In this document: one piece after another, positions 7,384 to 14,630 of the stretch | How positions within the stretch are numbered: the first letter of the stretch is position 1 | How the letters are laid out: each line of letters starts with the position of its first letter | DNA from: an uncultured Alcaligenaceae bacterium | GTDB taxonomy: Bacteria > Pseudomonadota > Gammaproteobacteria > Burkholderiales > Burkholderiaceae_B | Direction of reading: 5' to 3' | Assembly (NCBI GenBank): GCA_937952975.1 | Contig: CALFXX010000086.1 | Span: 1-16,352 of the forward strand | DNA: 16,352 nt | The notes under the pieces: model-generated | The model's input: the letters and a program-made list of their open reading frames with translations, nothing else | What the model was told of the DNA's origin: nothing | The model's database searches: none | Program-made: the position numbers and the translations under genes

Positions 7384-7482
7384 CTTCCAAACAGACTAGA
7401 GAGCAACTCTCAACAGGCTCCAGACTCAATCTCAAACAAACGGTTGGACAGAGAGCCAAAATCCTGAAAGAATGCGGCAAGT

Positions 7483-7550
7483 AAAGCGCTGGCAAAAAAG
7501 CGCTGAATAACAAAACCGCTGTAACAAAACCGCGGTCATAAAACCGCTGT
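7483..7550. repeat. Array of five AAA(G/C)CGC(T/G)G motifs, 14-16 bp apart
   Basis: The 9-mers AAAGCGCTG, AAAGCGCTG, AAACCGCTG, AAACCGCGG and AAACCGCTG start at 7483, 7497, 7513, 7527 and 7541 (steps of 14, 16, 14 and 14 bp). The last three belong to 14-bp tandem units: AACAAAACCGCTGT, AACAAAACCGCGGT and CATAAAACCGCTGT. The array ends 53 bp before the binding-protein start codon, inside the expected control region. It could be a cooperative operator array or a duplicated tract. Confidence 0.8.
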
Positions 7551-7558
7551 CATCAGCG

Positions 7559-7575
7559 AGTCATCTTGTATGACT
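7559..7575. promoter_or_regulatory. Inverted repeat upstream of the binding-protein gene
   Basis: AGTCAT at 7559-7564 and ATGACT at 7570-7575 form a perfect 6-bp inverted repeat around CTTGT. It lies between the 9-mer array and the ribosome-binding site (AGGAG at 7592-7596). It could be a small operator or a leader hairpin. No convincing sigma-70 promoter was identified in the 220-bp gap 7384-7603. Confidence 0.35.
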
Positions 7576-7603
7576 TGGTGACACTACACTCAGGAGCATT
7601 CTC

Positions 7604-8722
7604 ATGAAAAAACTCATCCTAGGGCTTACCCTTATACAAGCCGCCTGGGCGTTGCCCGCCGCTGCAACTGATTACGCGATCGGTGCAATATTTCCAATGA
7701 GCGGCGCCAACGCAGAATACGGTCAAATTTTTGGTACAGGCGTCAACTTAGCAGTCGAACATATCAACGCTGACAAAAAATTATCGGGTACCTTATCGGT
7801 GATTTACGAAGACAGTCAGGCGCTGCCAGCACAAGGCGTGACCGCGGCAACCAAACTGGTCAACGTCTCAAAAGTCCCGTACGCGCTGTCTGCCTTCACA
7901 GGCGTTTCTAAGGCCGTCGCGTCTGTCGGCGCGCGCACCAAAACCGTGATGGTCAATGGCGGTGGCGTTGGTCCCGATCTCGCCACGCTCGGCGAATACT
8001 TCTGGAACACCATTCCGTTAGCGAACTTCGAAGTGCGCGCCATGGCCCCGTTCTTAGTCAACGACAAGGGCTTTAAACGTGTCGCCATGGTGTATGTCGA
8101 TGATCCAATCGGTCAGTCGCTTCTGACAGACCTTGGCACCGAAGTCAAAGCCGCTGGCGGCGAAATGGTTGGCAACTTCTCAATTCCGACCACTGCACAA
8201 CAATTTTCTGGAATCGCGGCCCGCGTACGCGACACCAAGCCTGACGTTGTCTACATCGCCTCATATGGTAACCAGCAAGTTCAATTGATTAAGCAGCTGC
8301 GCGACAACGGCATCAGCCAACCGATCGCAAGCTACTCAGCCTTCTCGACACCCTCGGTCTTGACCTTACCCGAGGCAAAAGGTGTTTACTTTTCGGCTCA
8401 GCAGTTGAATCTGACGCGTGACGATCCACTCACCAAGCGCGTGGTCGCTGATTACAAAGCCAAGTACAACAAAGAGCCAGGCGCCTACGTCGTGAACTAT
8501 TACAACGCGGTGTTAACCTTTGCTGAGCTCGCCTCGGCTCTCGAGAAAGCAGGCAAACCCGTGACTGGCGAAAACCTACTTGCCCAACGCAAAGCCACCA
8601 AGAGCTTTGAGTTTGTCGGTGCCACGGTGTCCTTCGCTGAAGATGGCACAGTCAAAGCCCCGATTCAAATCAATGAAATCGTTGGCGACGGCACCACCAA
8701 AGTGGTCTCGGCAGGGAAATAG
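7604..8722 (+). CDS. ABC transporter periplasmic substrate-binding protein (Leu/Ile/Val-binding family)
   Basis: This 372-residue type I periplasmic binding protein is the ligand receptor of the importer encoded by the next four genes. Residues 1-21 form a signal peptide (MKK, hydrophobic core, AAA|T cleavage). The mature start YAIGAIFPMSGANAEYGQ and the segments VAVEHIN-like (50-55), YEDSQALPAQGVTAATKLV, VAMVYVDDPIGQS and PDVVYIASYGNQQVQLIKQLRD are typical of the family used for amino acids, amides, urea and many aromatic or aliphatic acids. Next to ligases and beta-oxidation genes, an organic acid is more likely than a branched-chain amino acid; this is inference. AGGAG 7 nt before ATG 7604 is the best ribosome-binding site of the cluster, fitting a highly translated receptor. 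It is first in the operon, with a 37-nt gap before the permease gene. Confidence 0.93.
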   Translation: MKKLILGLTLIQAAWALPAAATDYAIGAIFPMSGANAEYGQIFGTGVNLAVEHINADKKLSGTLSVIYEDSQALPAQGVTAATKLVNVSKVPYALSAFTGVSKAVASVGARTKTVMVNGGGVGPDLATLGEYFWNTIPLANFEVRAMAPFLVNDKGFKRVAMVYVDDPIGQSLLTDLGTEVKAAGGEMVGNFSIPTTAQQFSGIAARVRDTKPDVVYIASYGNQQVQLIKQLRDNGISQPIASYSAFSTPSVLTLPEAKGVYFSAQQLNLTRDDPLTKRVVADYKAKYNKEPGAYVVNYYNAVLTFAELASALEKAGKPVTGENLLAQRKATKSFEFVGATVSFAEDGTVKAPIQINEIVGDGTTKVVSAGK

Positions 8723-8759
8723 GTTTTTAGCGCTTTAGCTTGCTTTAGGATATTGCCTC

Positions 8760-9632
8760 ATGCTGTTCACGCAACTTTTTATTAACGGCCTGCAAACCGG
8801 CGCACTCTACGCGCTGATTGCAGCCGGGTTTTCGCTAATTTTTGGCATGACCCGGATTTTTCATGCGGCGCATGGGGCAACCTTTACGATTGCTGGTTAT
8901 ATTTTTTATGAGTGTTATTCGGTACTACACCTAAGCTGGCCGGTGGCGGCGCTTGCGGCTACGTTCGCAGCAAGTGTGTTTGGCGTGCTGCTTGACCGCT
9001 TTGTCTACGCAATCATTCAACGACACGAAGGGTCATTTTTTACGGTGTTTGTCGCTTCGTTTGGTATGGCCATCATTGTGCAAAACTTGATTGCCATGAT
9101 CTTCGAACGCGGCGCAGTCACGGTCTCGACCCCTCTGAGCAAAAGCCTTGAAATGTTGCCAGGCTTGTATGTCGCACCGATTGCCGCAGTCGTTATTCTT
9201 TGTGCCGTCATATTTTTTATGGCACTGCAGTGGTTGCTCACCAAGACCAGCATGGGCATCGCTCTCAGAGCGCTCGGTGAAAACCCAACACTTATTGAGG
9301 TCTATGGCCTAACACCTCGTTTACTGTCGCAGTATGTCTTTTTAATCGGCTCGATTCTGGTCGTGCCTGCTGCCATCTTAACGGCGGCGACGTCGGGTTT
9401 AAATCCAGCGATGGGCAACCACGTCATGCTCATCAGTATCGCCGCGACTATTGTCGGCGGAGTGGGTAGCCTGCGCGGTGCGGCGATGGCGGGCCTCATC
9501 TTAGGCATGGCTGAAAACCTTTGCCTCTCAGTCATTGATCCGCAATGGAGCGAAGCCGTCACGTTTGTGATTCTGTTCTTGTTCATCCTGTTCCGCCCCG
9601 GTGGTGTGTACGGCCGCGCGGTAGTGTCTTAA
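8760..9632 (+). CDS. livH: ABC transporter inner-membrane permease, LivH type
   Basis: This 290-residue hydrophobic protein is one of the two permease subunits. It opens with the LivH hallmark QLFINGLQTGALYALIAAGFSLIFGMTRIFHAAHG (residues 5-39, split here by GLQ-TG). It continues with about eight hydrophobic segments and the cytoplasmic coupling loop near TSMGIALRALGENPTLIEVYG (163-183). It ends with LFILFRPGGVYGR. AGGA lies 9 nt before the start. It should pair with the next product and be driven by the two ATPases. The symbol gives subunit type only; branched-chain amino acid transport is not implied. Confidence 0.92.
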   Translation: MLFTQLFINGLQTGALYALIAAGFSLIFGMTRIFHAAHGATFTIAGYIFYECYSVLHLSWPVAALAATFAASVFGVLLDRFVYAIIQRHEGSFFTVFVASFGMAIIVQNLIAMIFERGAVTVSTPLSKSLEMLPGLYVAPIAAVVILCAVIFFMALQWLLTKTSMGIALRALGENPTLIEVYGLTPRLLSQYVFLIGSILVVPAAILTAATSGLNPAMGNHVMLISIAATIVGGVGSLRGAAMAGLILGMAENLCLSVIDPQWSEAVTFVILFLFILFRPGGVYGRAVVS

Positions 9633-9645
9633 AAGAGAACAACAC

Positions 9646-10530
9646 ATGATTGCCTATCTTCAAAATATCGCTGTACTGTTTTGTATCAATGCGATTCTGG
9701 CCTTGACCTTGAATTTCATCATGGGTTACGCAGGGATCTTTTCGCTTGCTCACGCCATCTTCTTTGGTGTAGGCGCCTACGCCACGGCATACATCGCGAT
9801 GCATGCCTCAGATTCATTGCTACTTTGCATGGCGGCCTCGGCTGCGATTTCAGCAGTGTTGTCCATGGCGCTTGCACTGCCCGCCTTACGCGTTCGCGGC
9901 GAATACTTCGTTGCCGCCTCGCTTGGCTTACAAGTGATCGGCGTGACAATTTTCTCTGAATGGAAATCCATCACCGGCGGGCTCGGTGGAATGATCGGCA
10001 TCCCGCGACCCAAGTTATGGGGCTACACCTTCAATGATGACACTGCGTTTTTAGGACTCGCCCTAGTCGTGCTTGGCGTTGTCGTTGCAATCATTGCGCT
10101 GCTCGTGCGTGGCAGTTTTGGCCGCAGTTTGATGGCGATTCGAGACAGTGAGTCTGCTGCACAGACCTACGGCAAGCATGTCAACGCCATCAAAACGCTC
10201 TCGGTCGCAGTGGCTGCCGGCCTGGCCGGTGTGGCCGGATCGCTCTACGCCTTCTACATCACGTTTATTAACGTCGAAAGCTTCATGCTTGAGACCTCGA
10301 TTCTTTTAATGGCGATGGTCATTATTGGTGGTACCGGCACCTTGTTTGGTCCAATCGTAGGCGCAGCGTTATTGATGTCGCTGCCTGCTGCCCTCACCTA
10401 TCTGCCCTTTTTGCCTCCCACCGAGCTCGGTTCAATCCAACAAATCATCTACGGTTTAGCGATGGTACTGTTAATGATGTTTCGCCCAGGTGGTTTGGTG
10501 GGCGGCCGCAGCAAAGAGAAATCAGCATGA
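9646..10530 (+). CDS. livM: ABC transporter inner-membrane permease, LivM type
   Basis: This 294-residue polytopic protein is the second permease. LivM features include the start NAILALTLNFIMGYAGIFSLAHA (15-37, the L-GYAG--SLGH-like motif), LPALRVRGEYFVAASLG, the coupling-loop segment SFGRSLMAIRDSESAAQTYG, and the conserved end GTLFGPIVGAALL followed by MMFRPGGLVG. It starts 13 nt after the livH-type stop with AAGAGA upstream. Its final codons overlap the next start by 4 nt (ATGA), so translation is coupled. LivM homologues are often somewhat longer at the N terminus; this one is a compact form without an obvious missing part. Confidence 0.92.
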   Translation: MIAYLQNIAVLFCINAILALTLNFIMGYAGIFSLAHAIFFGVGAYATAYIAMHASDSLLLCMAASAAISAVLSMALALPALRVRGEYFVAASLGLQVIGVTIFSEWKSITGGLGGMIGIPRPKLWGYTFNDDTAFLGLALVVLGVVVAIIALLVRGSFGRSLMAIRDSESAAQTYGKHVNAIKTLSVAVAAGLAGVAGSLYAFYITFINVESFMLETSILLMAMVIIGGTGTLFGPIVGAALLMSLPAALTYLPFLPPTELGSIQQIIYGLAMVLLMMFRPGGLVGGRSKEKSA

Positions 10531-11279
10531 CGACCTCAACCCCTTCGCAAGAGATCTTGCTGCAGATTCGCGATCTGAATAAAAGCTTTGGTGGCTTACA
10601 CGCGATCAATAACGTCACCATGGATTTACCGGCAGGTGTGATTACCACGCTGGTGGGCCCCAACGGTGCGGGTAAAACGACGTTATTTAACTTGATCACA
10701 GGGCACTTAACCCCGACGAGTGGTACCGTGCATTGGCTTGGTAAGTCGCTCAAAGGTGTAGAGCCCTGGCAAGTTGCACGCATGGGTATCGCCCGCACGT
10801 TTCAAGATTTACGCCTCTACAGCCAAATGACCGTCGAAGAAAATATCATGACAGTCATGGAGCGCAGCAGCTGGCTTTGGCAAGGCGGTGGCGCCGCTGC
10901 CAAGCAGCGCGTCAACGAAATCTTGGATGAAACGCAATTAACAGATAAACGTCACGAGAGAGCGGTTGACCTGGCGTACGCTGAACGAAAATTTTTAAGC
11001 CTCGCGCGCATAATGGCCAGCCAAGCCAAGCTCTGGCTGCTTGATGAGCCTGCGTCAGGCCTCGACCCGCGCTCGTTCGAGCGCTTTGTGACCCTACTGC
11101 GCGCTTACGCTAAACGCGGGATTACCATTTGCATCATTGAGCACAATTTAGACATCGTGATCAAGCTGTCAGACCGCGTCGCATTTTTGGATCAAGGCAA
11201 GCTTCTGGCGCAAGGCAGCTCAGAAGATATCCTAAAAGATCCGCACCTCGCAGCCATCTACTTTGGAGAGCGCGCATGA
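10527..11279 (+). CDS. livG: ABC transporter ATPase, LivG type, with a degenerate signature motif
   Basis: This 250-residue nucleotide-binding subunit has Walker A GPNGAGKT (44-51), Q-loop FQD (Gln93), Walker B LWLLDE (169-174) with catalytic Glu174, D-loop GLD, and H-loop His206 (IEHN). The signature normally reads LSYGQ in LivG proteins (LSGGQ in general). Here it reads LAYAE at 149-153, losing the Ser, Gly and Gln. The composite ATP site using this signature is therefore probably weakly active. The gene overlaps livM and livF by 4 nt each. The LivG-specific stretch MGIARTFQDLRLY is intact, so subunit identity is clear. Confidence 0.92.
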   Translation: MTTSTPSQEILLQIRDLNKSFGGLHAINNVTMDLPAGVITTLVGPNGAGKTTLFNLITGHLTPTSGTVHWLGKSLKGVEPWQVARMGIARTFQDLRLYSQMTVEENIMTVMERSSWLWQGGGAAAKQRVNEILDETQLTDKRHERAVDLAYAERKFLSLARIMASQAKLWLLDEPASGLDPRSFERFVTLLRAYAKRGITICIIEHNLDIVIKLSDRVAFLDQGKLLAQGSSEDILKDPHLAAIYFGERA

Positions 11280-11992
11280 CCGCGGCTAATTTCCTTGAAG
11301 CTAAGAACCTGCGTGTGGGGTATGGCGGCAGACCCGTGCTCGATCACTTTAATGTCAGCCTGGCCTACAACGAAGTACTTTGCCTGATTGGACATAACGG
11401 GGCCGGCAAGTCGACCTTGTTGAAAGCCTTGTTTGGGCTAGTACCCCTCGCCGAAGGCACGATTACGCTTGAAGGCAAAACGATTGACAAGCCCGATCCG
11501 CGCGGCATGAACGCGGCAAGCATTGCTATGGTGCCCGAAGGTCGAGGCGTGTTTCCCGGCTTAACGGTCGCTGAAATCATGCGCTTAGGTTTTTGGGCGA
11601 ACGGCATCCCCGCCGGCGAGCAGGCCGCGCGTCTTGATTGGGTGATGGGTGTACTGCCGATGATCAAAAAGTTTTATTCGCAACGCGCAGGCACGCTGTC
11701 GGGTGGTCAACAACAGATGGTGTCGTTAGGACGCGCCCTGCTGGGCCAGCCTCGCTGCCTGTTGCTTGACGAGCCATCCATTGGCTTAGCGCCAAAACTT
11801 TTTCAAGATTTGGCTGGACCCATCCGAGCGCTGCAGCAAGAGCGCAAGATGTCGATCTTAATTGTTGAACAAAATATTCGCGAAGCCCTTAAGATTTCAG
11901 ATCGCGTCATCGTGATGAAATCAGGTCAGTTGATTCGCGAGGGTACACCCGAAGCCTTCAGCAATAACGCCGACTTGATGGAACTCTATTGA
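11276..11992 (+). CDS. livF: ABC transporter ATPase, LivF type
   Basis: This 238-residue second ATPase has Walker A GHNGAGKS (39-46), MVPEGRGVFPGLTV (85-98, typical of LivF), intact signature LSGGQ (141-145) and Walker B CLLLDE (161-166). The H-loop position carries Gln199 (VEQN), as is usual in LivF. It would pair with the LivG-type subunit. The site joining LivG Walker motifs with this LSGGQ is fully canonical. GGAG inside the end of livG serves as ribosome-binding site. The second ligase starts 1 nt after its stop codon, tying transport to activation. Confidence 0.93.
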   Translation: MTAANFLEAKNLRVGYGGRPVLDHFNVSLAYNEVLCLIGHNGAGKSTLLKALFGLVPLAEGTITLEGKTIDKPDPRGMNAASIAMVPEGRGVFPGLTVAEIMRLGFWANGIPAGEQAARLDWVMGVLPMIKKFYSQRAGTLSGGQQQMVSLGRALLGQPRCLLLDEPSIGLAPKLFQDLAGPIRALQQERKMSILIVEQNIREALKISDRVIVMKSGQLIREGTPEAFSNNADLMELY

Positions 11993-11993
11993 T

Positions 11994-13658
11994 ATGTCGC
12001 AGTCGTGCGCGTTGCACTCGGTCTACCAGCACCATTTAGTTCAAGCTCCGAGTGCCACGATGCTGATCCAAGACGGTCAGCATATTTCGTATGCGCAGTT
12101 TGACCAACTCGTACAACATACTGAAACGTGGCTCAGGCAACAAGGCATCAAACAGGGCGATCATGTCGCAGTCTGGCTCATCAATCGTGTTGAATGGCTT
12201 GCAATTTTTTTTGCGCTTGCACGTTTGGGCGCCACGCTAGTTGCCGTCAACACAAAATATCGTAGTCACGAAGTTCACTATATCCTGGCAAACTCGCAGG
12301 CTCAATACCTCATCCTGCAACTAAATTTTCGAAAAATTGATTTTGCCGAAGTTATTCGGGGCGTTGATGCCAGCGGCTTGACTCATCTCAAGACCATCAT
12401 GATGGTCGATGCAGACAGCAACACGCCAACGACTCTGCTGAACCGACCCGTCGTACGCTTTTTACCAACGCTCAGTCAAGCGACTCACGATGTAAGCTCC
12501 GTGACTCACCCAAGTGCGCGGTCTGGTGCAGCCCAGTTAGCGCTTGAAGATCTGCCCGTCATTTTTTTCACGACTTCAGGCACCACCAAGGGCCCGAAAC
12601 TTGTCGTCCACACACAAAAAACGCTGAGCGAACACGTGCGGCATATCGCAGCGGGTTATCAATTTGGCGCACCTGGCGATGCGCTACTGACAGCCCTGCC
12701 TCTTTGTGGCGTCTATGGGCTCGATAGCGCTTTAGCGGCCATCGCGGCAAGAATGCCTGTCGTGCTGATGGATTTTTTTGACGTGGCCTCGGCCAGTCAG
12801 TTAATCAAGCAGTACAACATCACACATATTTTTGGCAGCGACGAAATGCTGCGTCGTTTTGCAGAGCAAAACCCCGAACCCGTTGCGTTTACCTCGCTCA
12901 AGTTATTTGGCTTTGCGGCCTTCAGCGCGCGCTTTATTGAACTTGCGCAAGAACTTATCCCTCGCGGTTTTCCGATGCGAGGTCTTTACGGCTCAAGCGA
13001 AGTGCATTCTTTGTTCTCGGCACAGCGCGGCGCTTTGCCGCTTGAAGAACGCGTACTCGGTGGGGGTACTCCGGCCGCCGGTGCGTTAGCCTCAGTGCGT
13101 GTTCGCGACCCCGATACCCAAGAGCTTTGCGACACTGGCCTGTCAGGCGAGATCGAAATTAAGTCGCCCACCCTCTTCAAGGGCTACTTCAATAATCCTG
13201 AGGCAACGAGCCAGGCCTTTACTCAAGATGGCTACTTTAAAACGGGCGATCTGGGATACCTGCGTAACGACGGGAGTTTTGTCTACCAATCTCGCATGGG
13301 TGACACGATGCGGCTGGGGGGCTTTTTAGTTGACCCAACTGAAATCGAAGATGTCTTGGCTGCGCAACCCGACATCGAAAGCGCGCAAGTGGTGGGTGTC
13401 GAGATCAACGGTCAACCTCGCGCAGTCGCCTTTGCGATCGCAAAAAACAAGCAATGCCCACCCGACGTACCCGCAACGCTTAAAGGTGTCGCAAAAACAC
13501 TTGCTGCGTTCAAAATCCCCGCGCACCTTTGGTATGTTGACGAATTTCCAACAACAGCCAGCGCCAATGGACAAAAATTTCAGCGCGTCAAACTCAGAGA
13601 ACTCGCTCTAGAAAAACTACAAGAGAACTCAGCGCCCCCGAGTACCTCAACACAATAG
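11994..13658 (+). CDS. AMP-forming acyl-CoA synthetase-like protein (second ligase), divergent motifs
   Basis: This 554-residue ANL-superfamily protein starts 1 nt after the ATPase gene and is surely in the transporter operon. The P-loop is TTSGTTKGPK (193-202), where the usual order is TSGTTGxPKG. A5 is YGSSE (332-336), A7 is KTGD (416-419), and the A8 hinge SRMGDTMRLGGFLV (433-446) has Gly in place of the usual Lys before Asp. The A10 region NGQKFQR puts the probable catalytic lysine at 528. It is clearly different from the first ligase throughout, so it is not a recent duplicate. It may activate a different acid, for example a late intermediate, or have altered half-reactions. The essential lysine appears present, so I expect an active enzyme. 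The last 15 residues or so are low-complexity. Substrate unknown. Confidence 0.88.
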   Translation: MSQSCALHSVYQHHLVQAPSATMLIQDGQHISYAQFDQLVQHTETWLRQQGIKQGDHVAVWLINRVEWLAIFFALARLGATLVAVNTKYRSHEVHYILANSQAQYLILQLNFRKIDFAEVIRGVDASGLTHLKTIMMVDADSNTPTTLLNRPVVRFLPTLSQATHDVSSVTHPSARSGAAQLALEDLPVIFFTTSGTTKGPKLVVHTQKTLSEHVRHIAAGYQFGAPGDALLTALPLCGVYGLDSALAAIAARMPVVLMDFFDVASASQLIKQYNITHIFGSDEMLRRFAEQNPEPVAFTSLKLFGFAAFSARFIELAQELIPRGFPMRGLYGSSEVHSLFSAQRGALPLEERVLGGGTPAAGALASVRVRDPDTQELCDTGLSGEIEIKSPTLFKGYFNNPEATSQAFTQDGYFKTGDLGYLRNDGSFVYQSRMGDTMRLGGFLVDPTEIEDVLAAQPDIESAQVVGVEINGQPRAVAFAIAKNKQCPPDVPATLKGVAKTLAAFKIPAHLWYVDEFPTTASANGQKFQRVKLRELALEKLQENSAPPSTSTQ

Positions 13659-13687
13659 GCGAACGCTTCAGGCGCCGGGGCAATTTC

Positions 13688-13712
13688 AAAAAAAACGAAT
13701 CGTACAACGATT
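13688..13712 (-). terminator. Intrinsic terminator of the CinA-like gene
   Basis: Read on the minus strand, AATCGT (13712-13707) and ACGATT (13703-13698) pair around TGT. Two bases later comes a run of eight T (13695-13688). The stem begins inside the stop codon of the CinA-like gene (13713-13711). The stem is AT-rich, but the hairpin plus U8 is a clear Rho-independent layout. It faces the end of the second ligase gene; no T-run serves the plus strand here. Confidence 0.75.
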
Positions 13713-14526
13713 ACTTCGCGACACCCGGCTCGTAACGCGCACCTAAGCGCAGCGCTTCAGCCCGTAAAAACTCAAGTGCGAGCGCAGCAGGCTCGGGATC
13801 ACCTTTGACGCCTAACTCGATATGCGGCACCCCGCCGCCCTCACCCACTGAAGGCAAACTAAATGCCCGCACACCTGGCCATTTTTGTTCGAGCGCTTCG
13901 AGCGCAGGCGTAATGCGTGACTCGGGCATGCCATAGACCAAGAATGAATGCTCAACCTGCTGATTTTTGTGATGCAAGTGTGCATAACGGCTATCAAGCG
14001 TTGCCTCAAGCATCGGCCAGGCCATCACTGGGAATCCGGGCACGAAGGTATGATTTTGAATAAAAAACCCAGGGATACGATTAAAAGGATTGACCACCGC
14101 CTCGCAGCCTTGTGGAAAATAACCCATTTGCAGTCGCTGCTGATTTTCGGGTGCGTTGATGTCAGGATTACCCCCACCTTTGGCGGCAGTTTCGGCCACT
14201 CGCAGGCCGATCTGCTCGGCAGCAAAGGGATGCAAGGCCAAAGGCAATTTAAGTGCCGCAGCCGCGGCCTGACGAGTGTGGTCATCGGGTGTCGCGCCAA
14301 TGCCTCCGCAGCTAAATACGATGTCACCTGACGCGAAGCTACGCTCATAGGCTGCAGTCAACAAGGCACGATCGTCCGACAACACTTCGACCCAAGACAA
14401 TTGCAAGCCACGCGCGCTCAATAGTTCGATCACTTTAGACATGTGTTTGTCTTGCCGACGACCAGACAAAATTTCGTCACCAACAATAATCAAACCAAAC
14501 CGCGCGTTGTCTTGAGAGGCAGACAT
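13711..14526 (-). CDS. CinA-like molybdopterin-binding-domain protein (competence/damage-inducible protein A family)
   Basis: This 271-residue protein has the MoCF/CinA N-terminal fold. GLIIVGDEILSGRRQD (11-26) is the first nucleotide or cofactor-binding stretch, and SCGGIGATPDDHTR (72-85) is the second family motif. PQGC-AVVNPFNRIPGF and FVPGFPVM follow. There is no C-terminal CinA domain (nicotinamide-nucleotide amidase), so this is the short stand-alone form; full CinA is about 400 residues or more. CinA N-domains can hydrolyse ADP-ribose or NADH-type pyrophosphates, and related domains insert molybdenum; which applies here cannot be said. TTGGAAAC a few bases before ATG 14526 may serve as ribosome-binding site. 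The EI24 gene lies 104 nt upstream on the same strand and may share a transcript. It is not obviously linked to the acid-degradation cluster. Confidence 0.88.
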   Translation of the reverse strand: MSASQDNARFGLIIVGDEILSGRRQDKHMSKVIELLSARGLQLSWVEVLSDDRALLTAAYERSFASGDIVFSCGGIGATPDDHTRQAAAAALKLPLALHPFAAEQIGLRVAETAAKGGGNPDINAPENQQRLQMGYFPQGCEAVVNPFNRIPGFFIQNHTFVPGFPVMAWPMLEATLDSRYAHLHHKNQQVEHSFLVYGMPESRITPALEALEQKWPGVRAFSLPSVGEGGGVPHIELGVKGDPEPAALALEFLRAEALRLGARYEPGVAK

Positions 14527-14630
14527 GATGTTTCCAAAAAAAATATGAGTCAGTCAAATTTCAGAATAGTCGATATTTCAGCACAAATGCGATGGCCTTG
14601 GTCGACTTTGAGAGTGCCAATCTGAAACAT
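14527..14630 (-). other. Intergenic gap between the EI24 and CinA-like genes
   Basis: This 104-bp stretch on the coding strand of both neighbours holds no gene. ATTTCAG occurs twice (near 14561 and 14575), with an opposite TCTGAAA near 14619. This could be a weak operator or chance. No hairpin followed by a T-run on the minus strand separates the two genes, which leaves cotranscription open. Confidence 0.3.

Noticed and set aside
7399..7411. GAGAG-CAA-CTCTC hairpin after the first ligase gene as a terminator
   Set aside because: The stem is only 5 bp and no T-run follows.
7483..7550. CRISPR-like array
   Set aside because: Repeats are 9-14 bp with no unique spacers of CRISPR length and no cas genes nearby.
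7604..11992. Calling the importer a branched-chain amino acid transporter
   Set aside because: Family similarity does not fix the ligand, and the gene context points to an organic acid.
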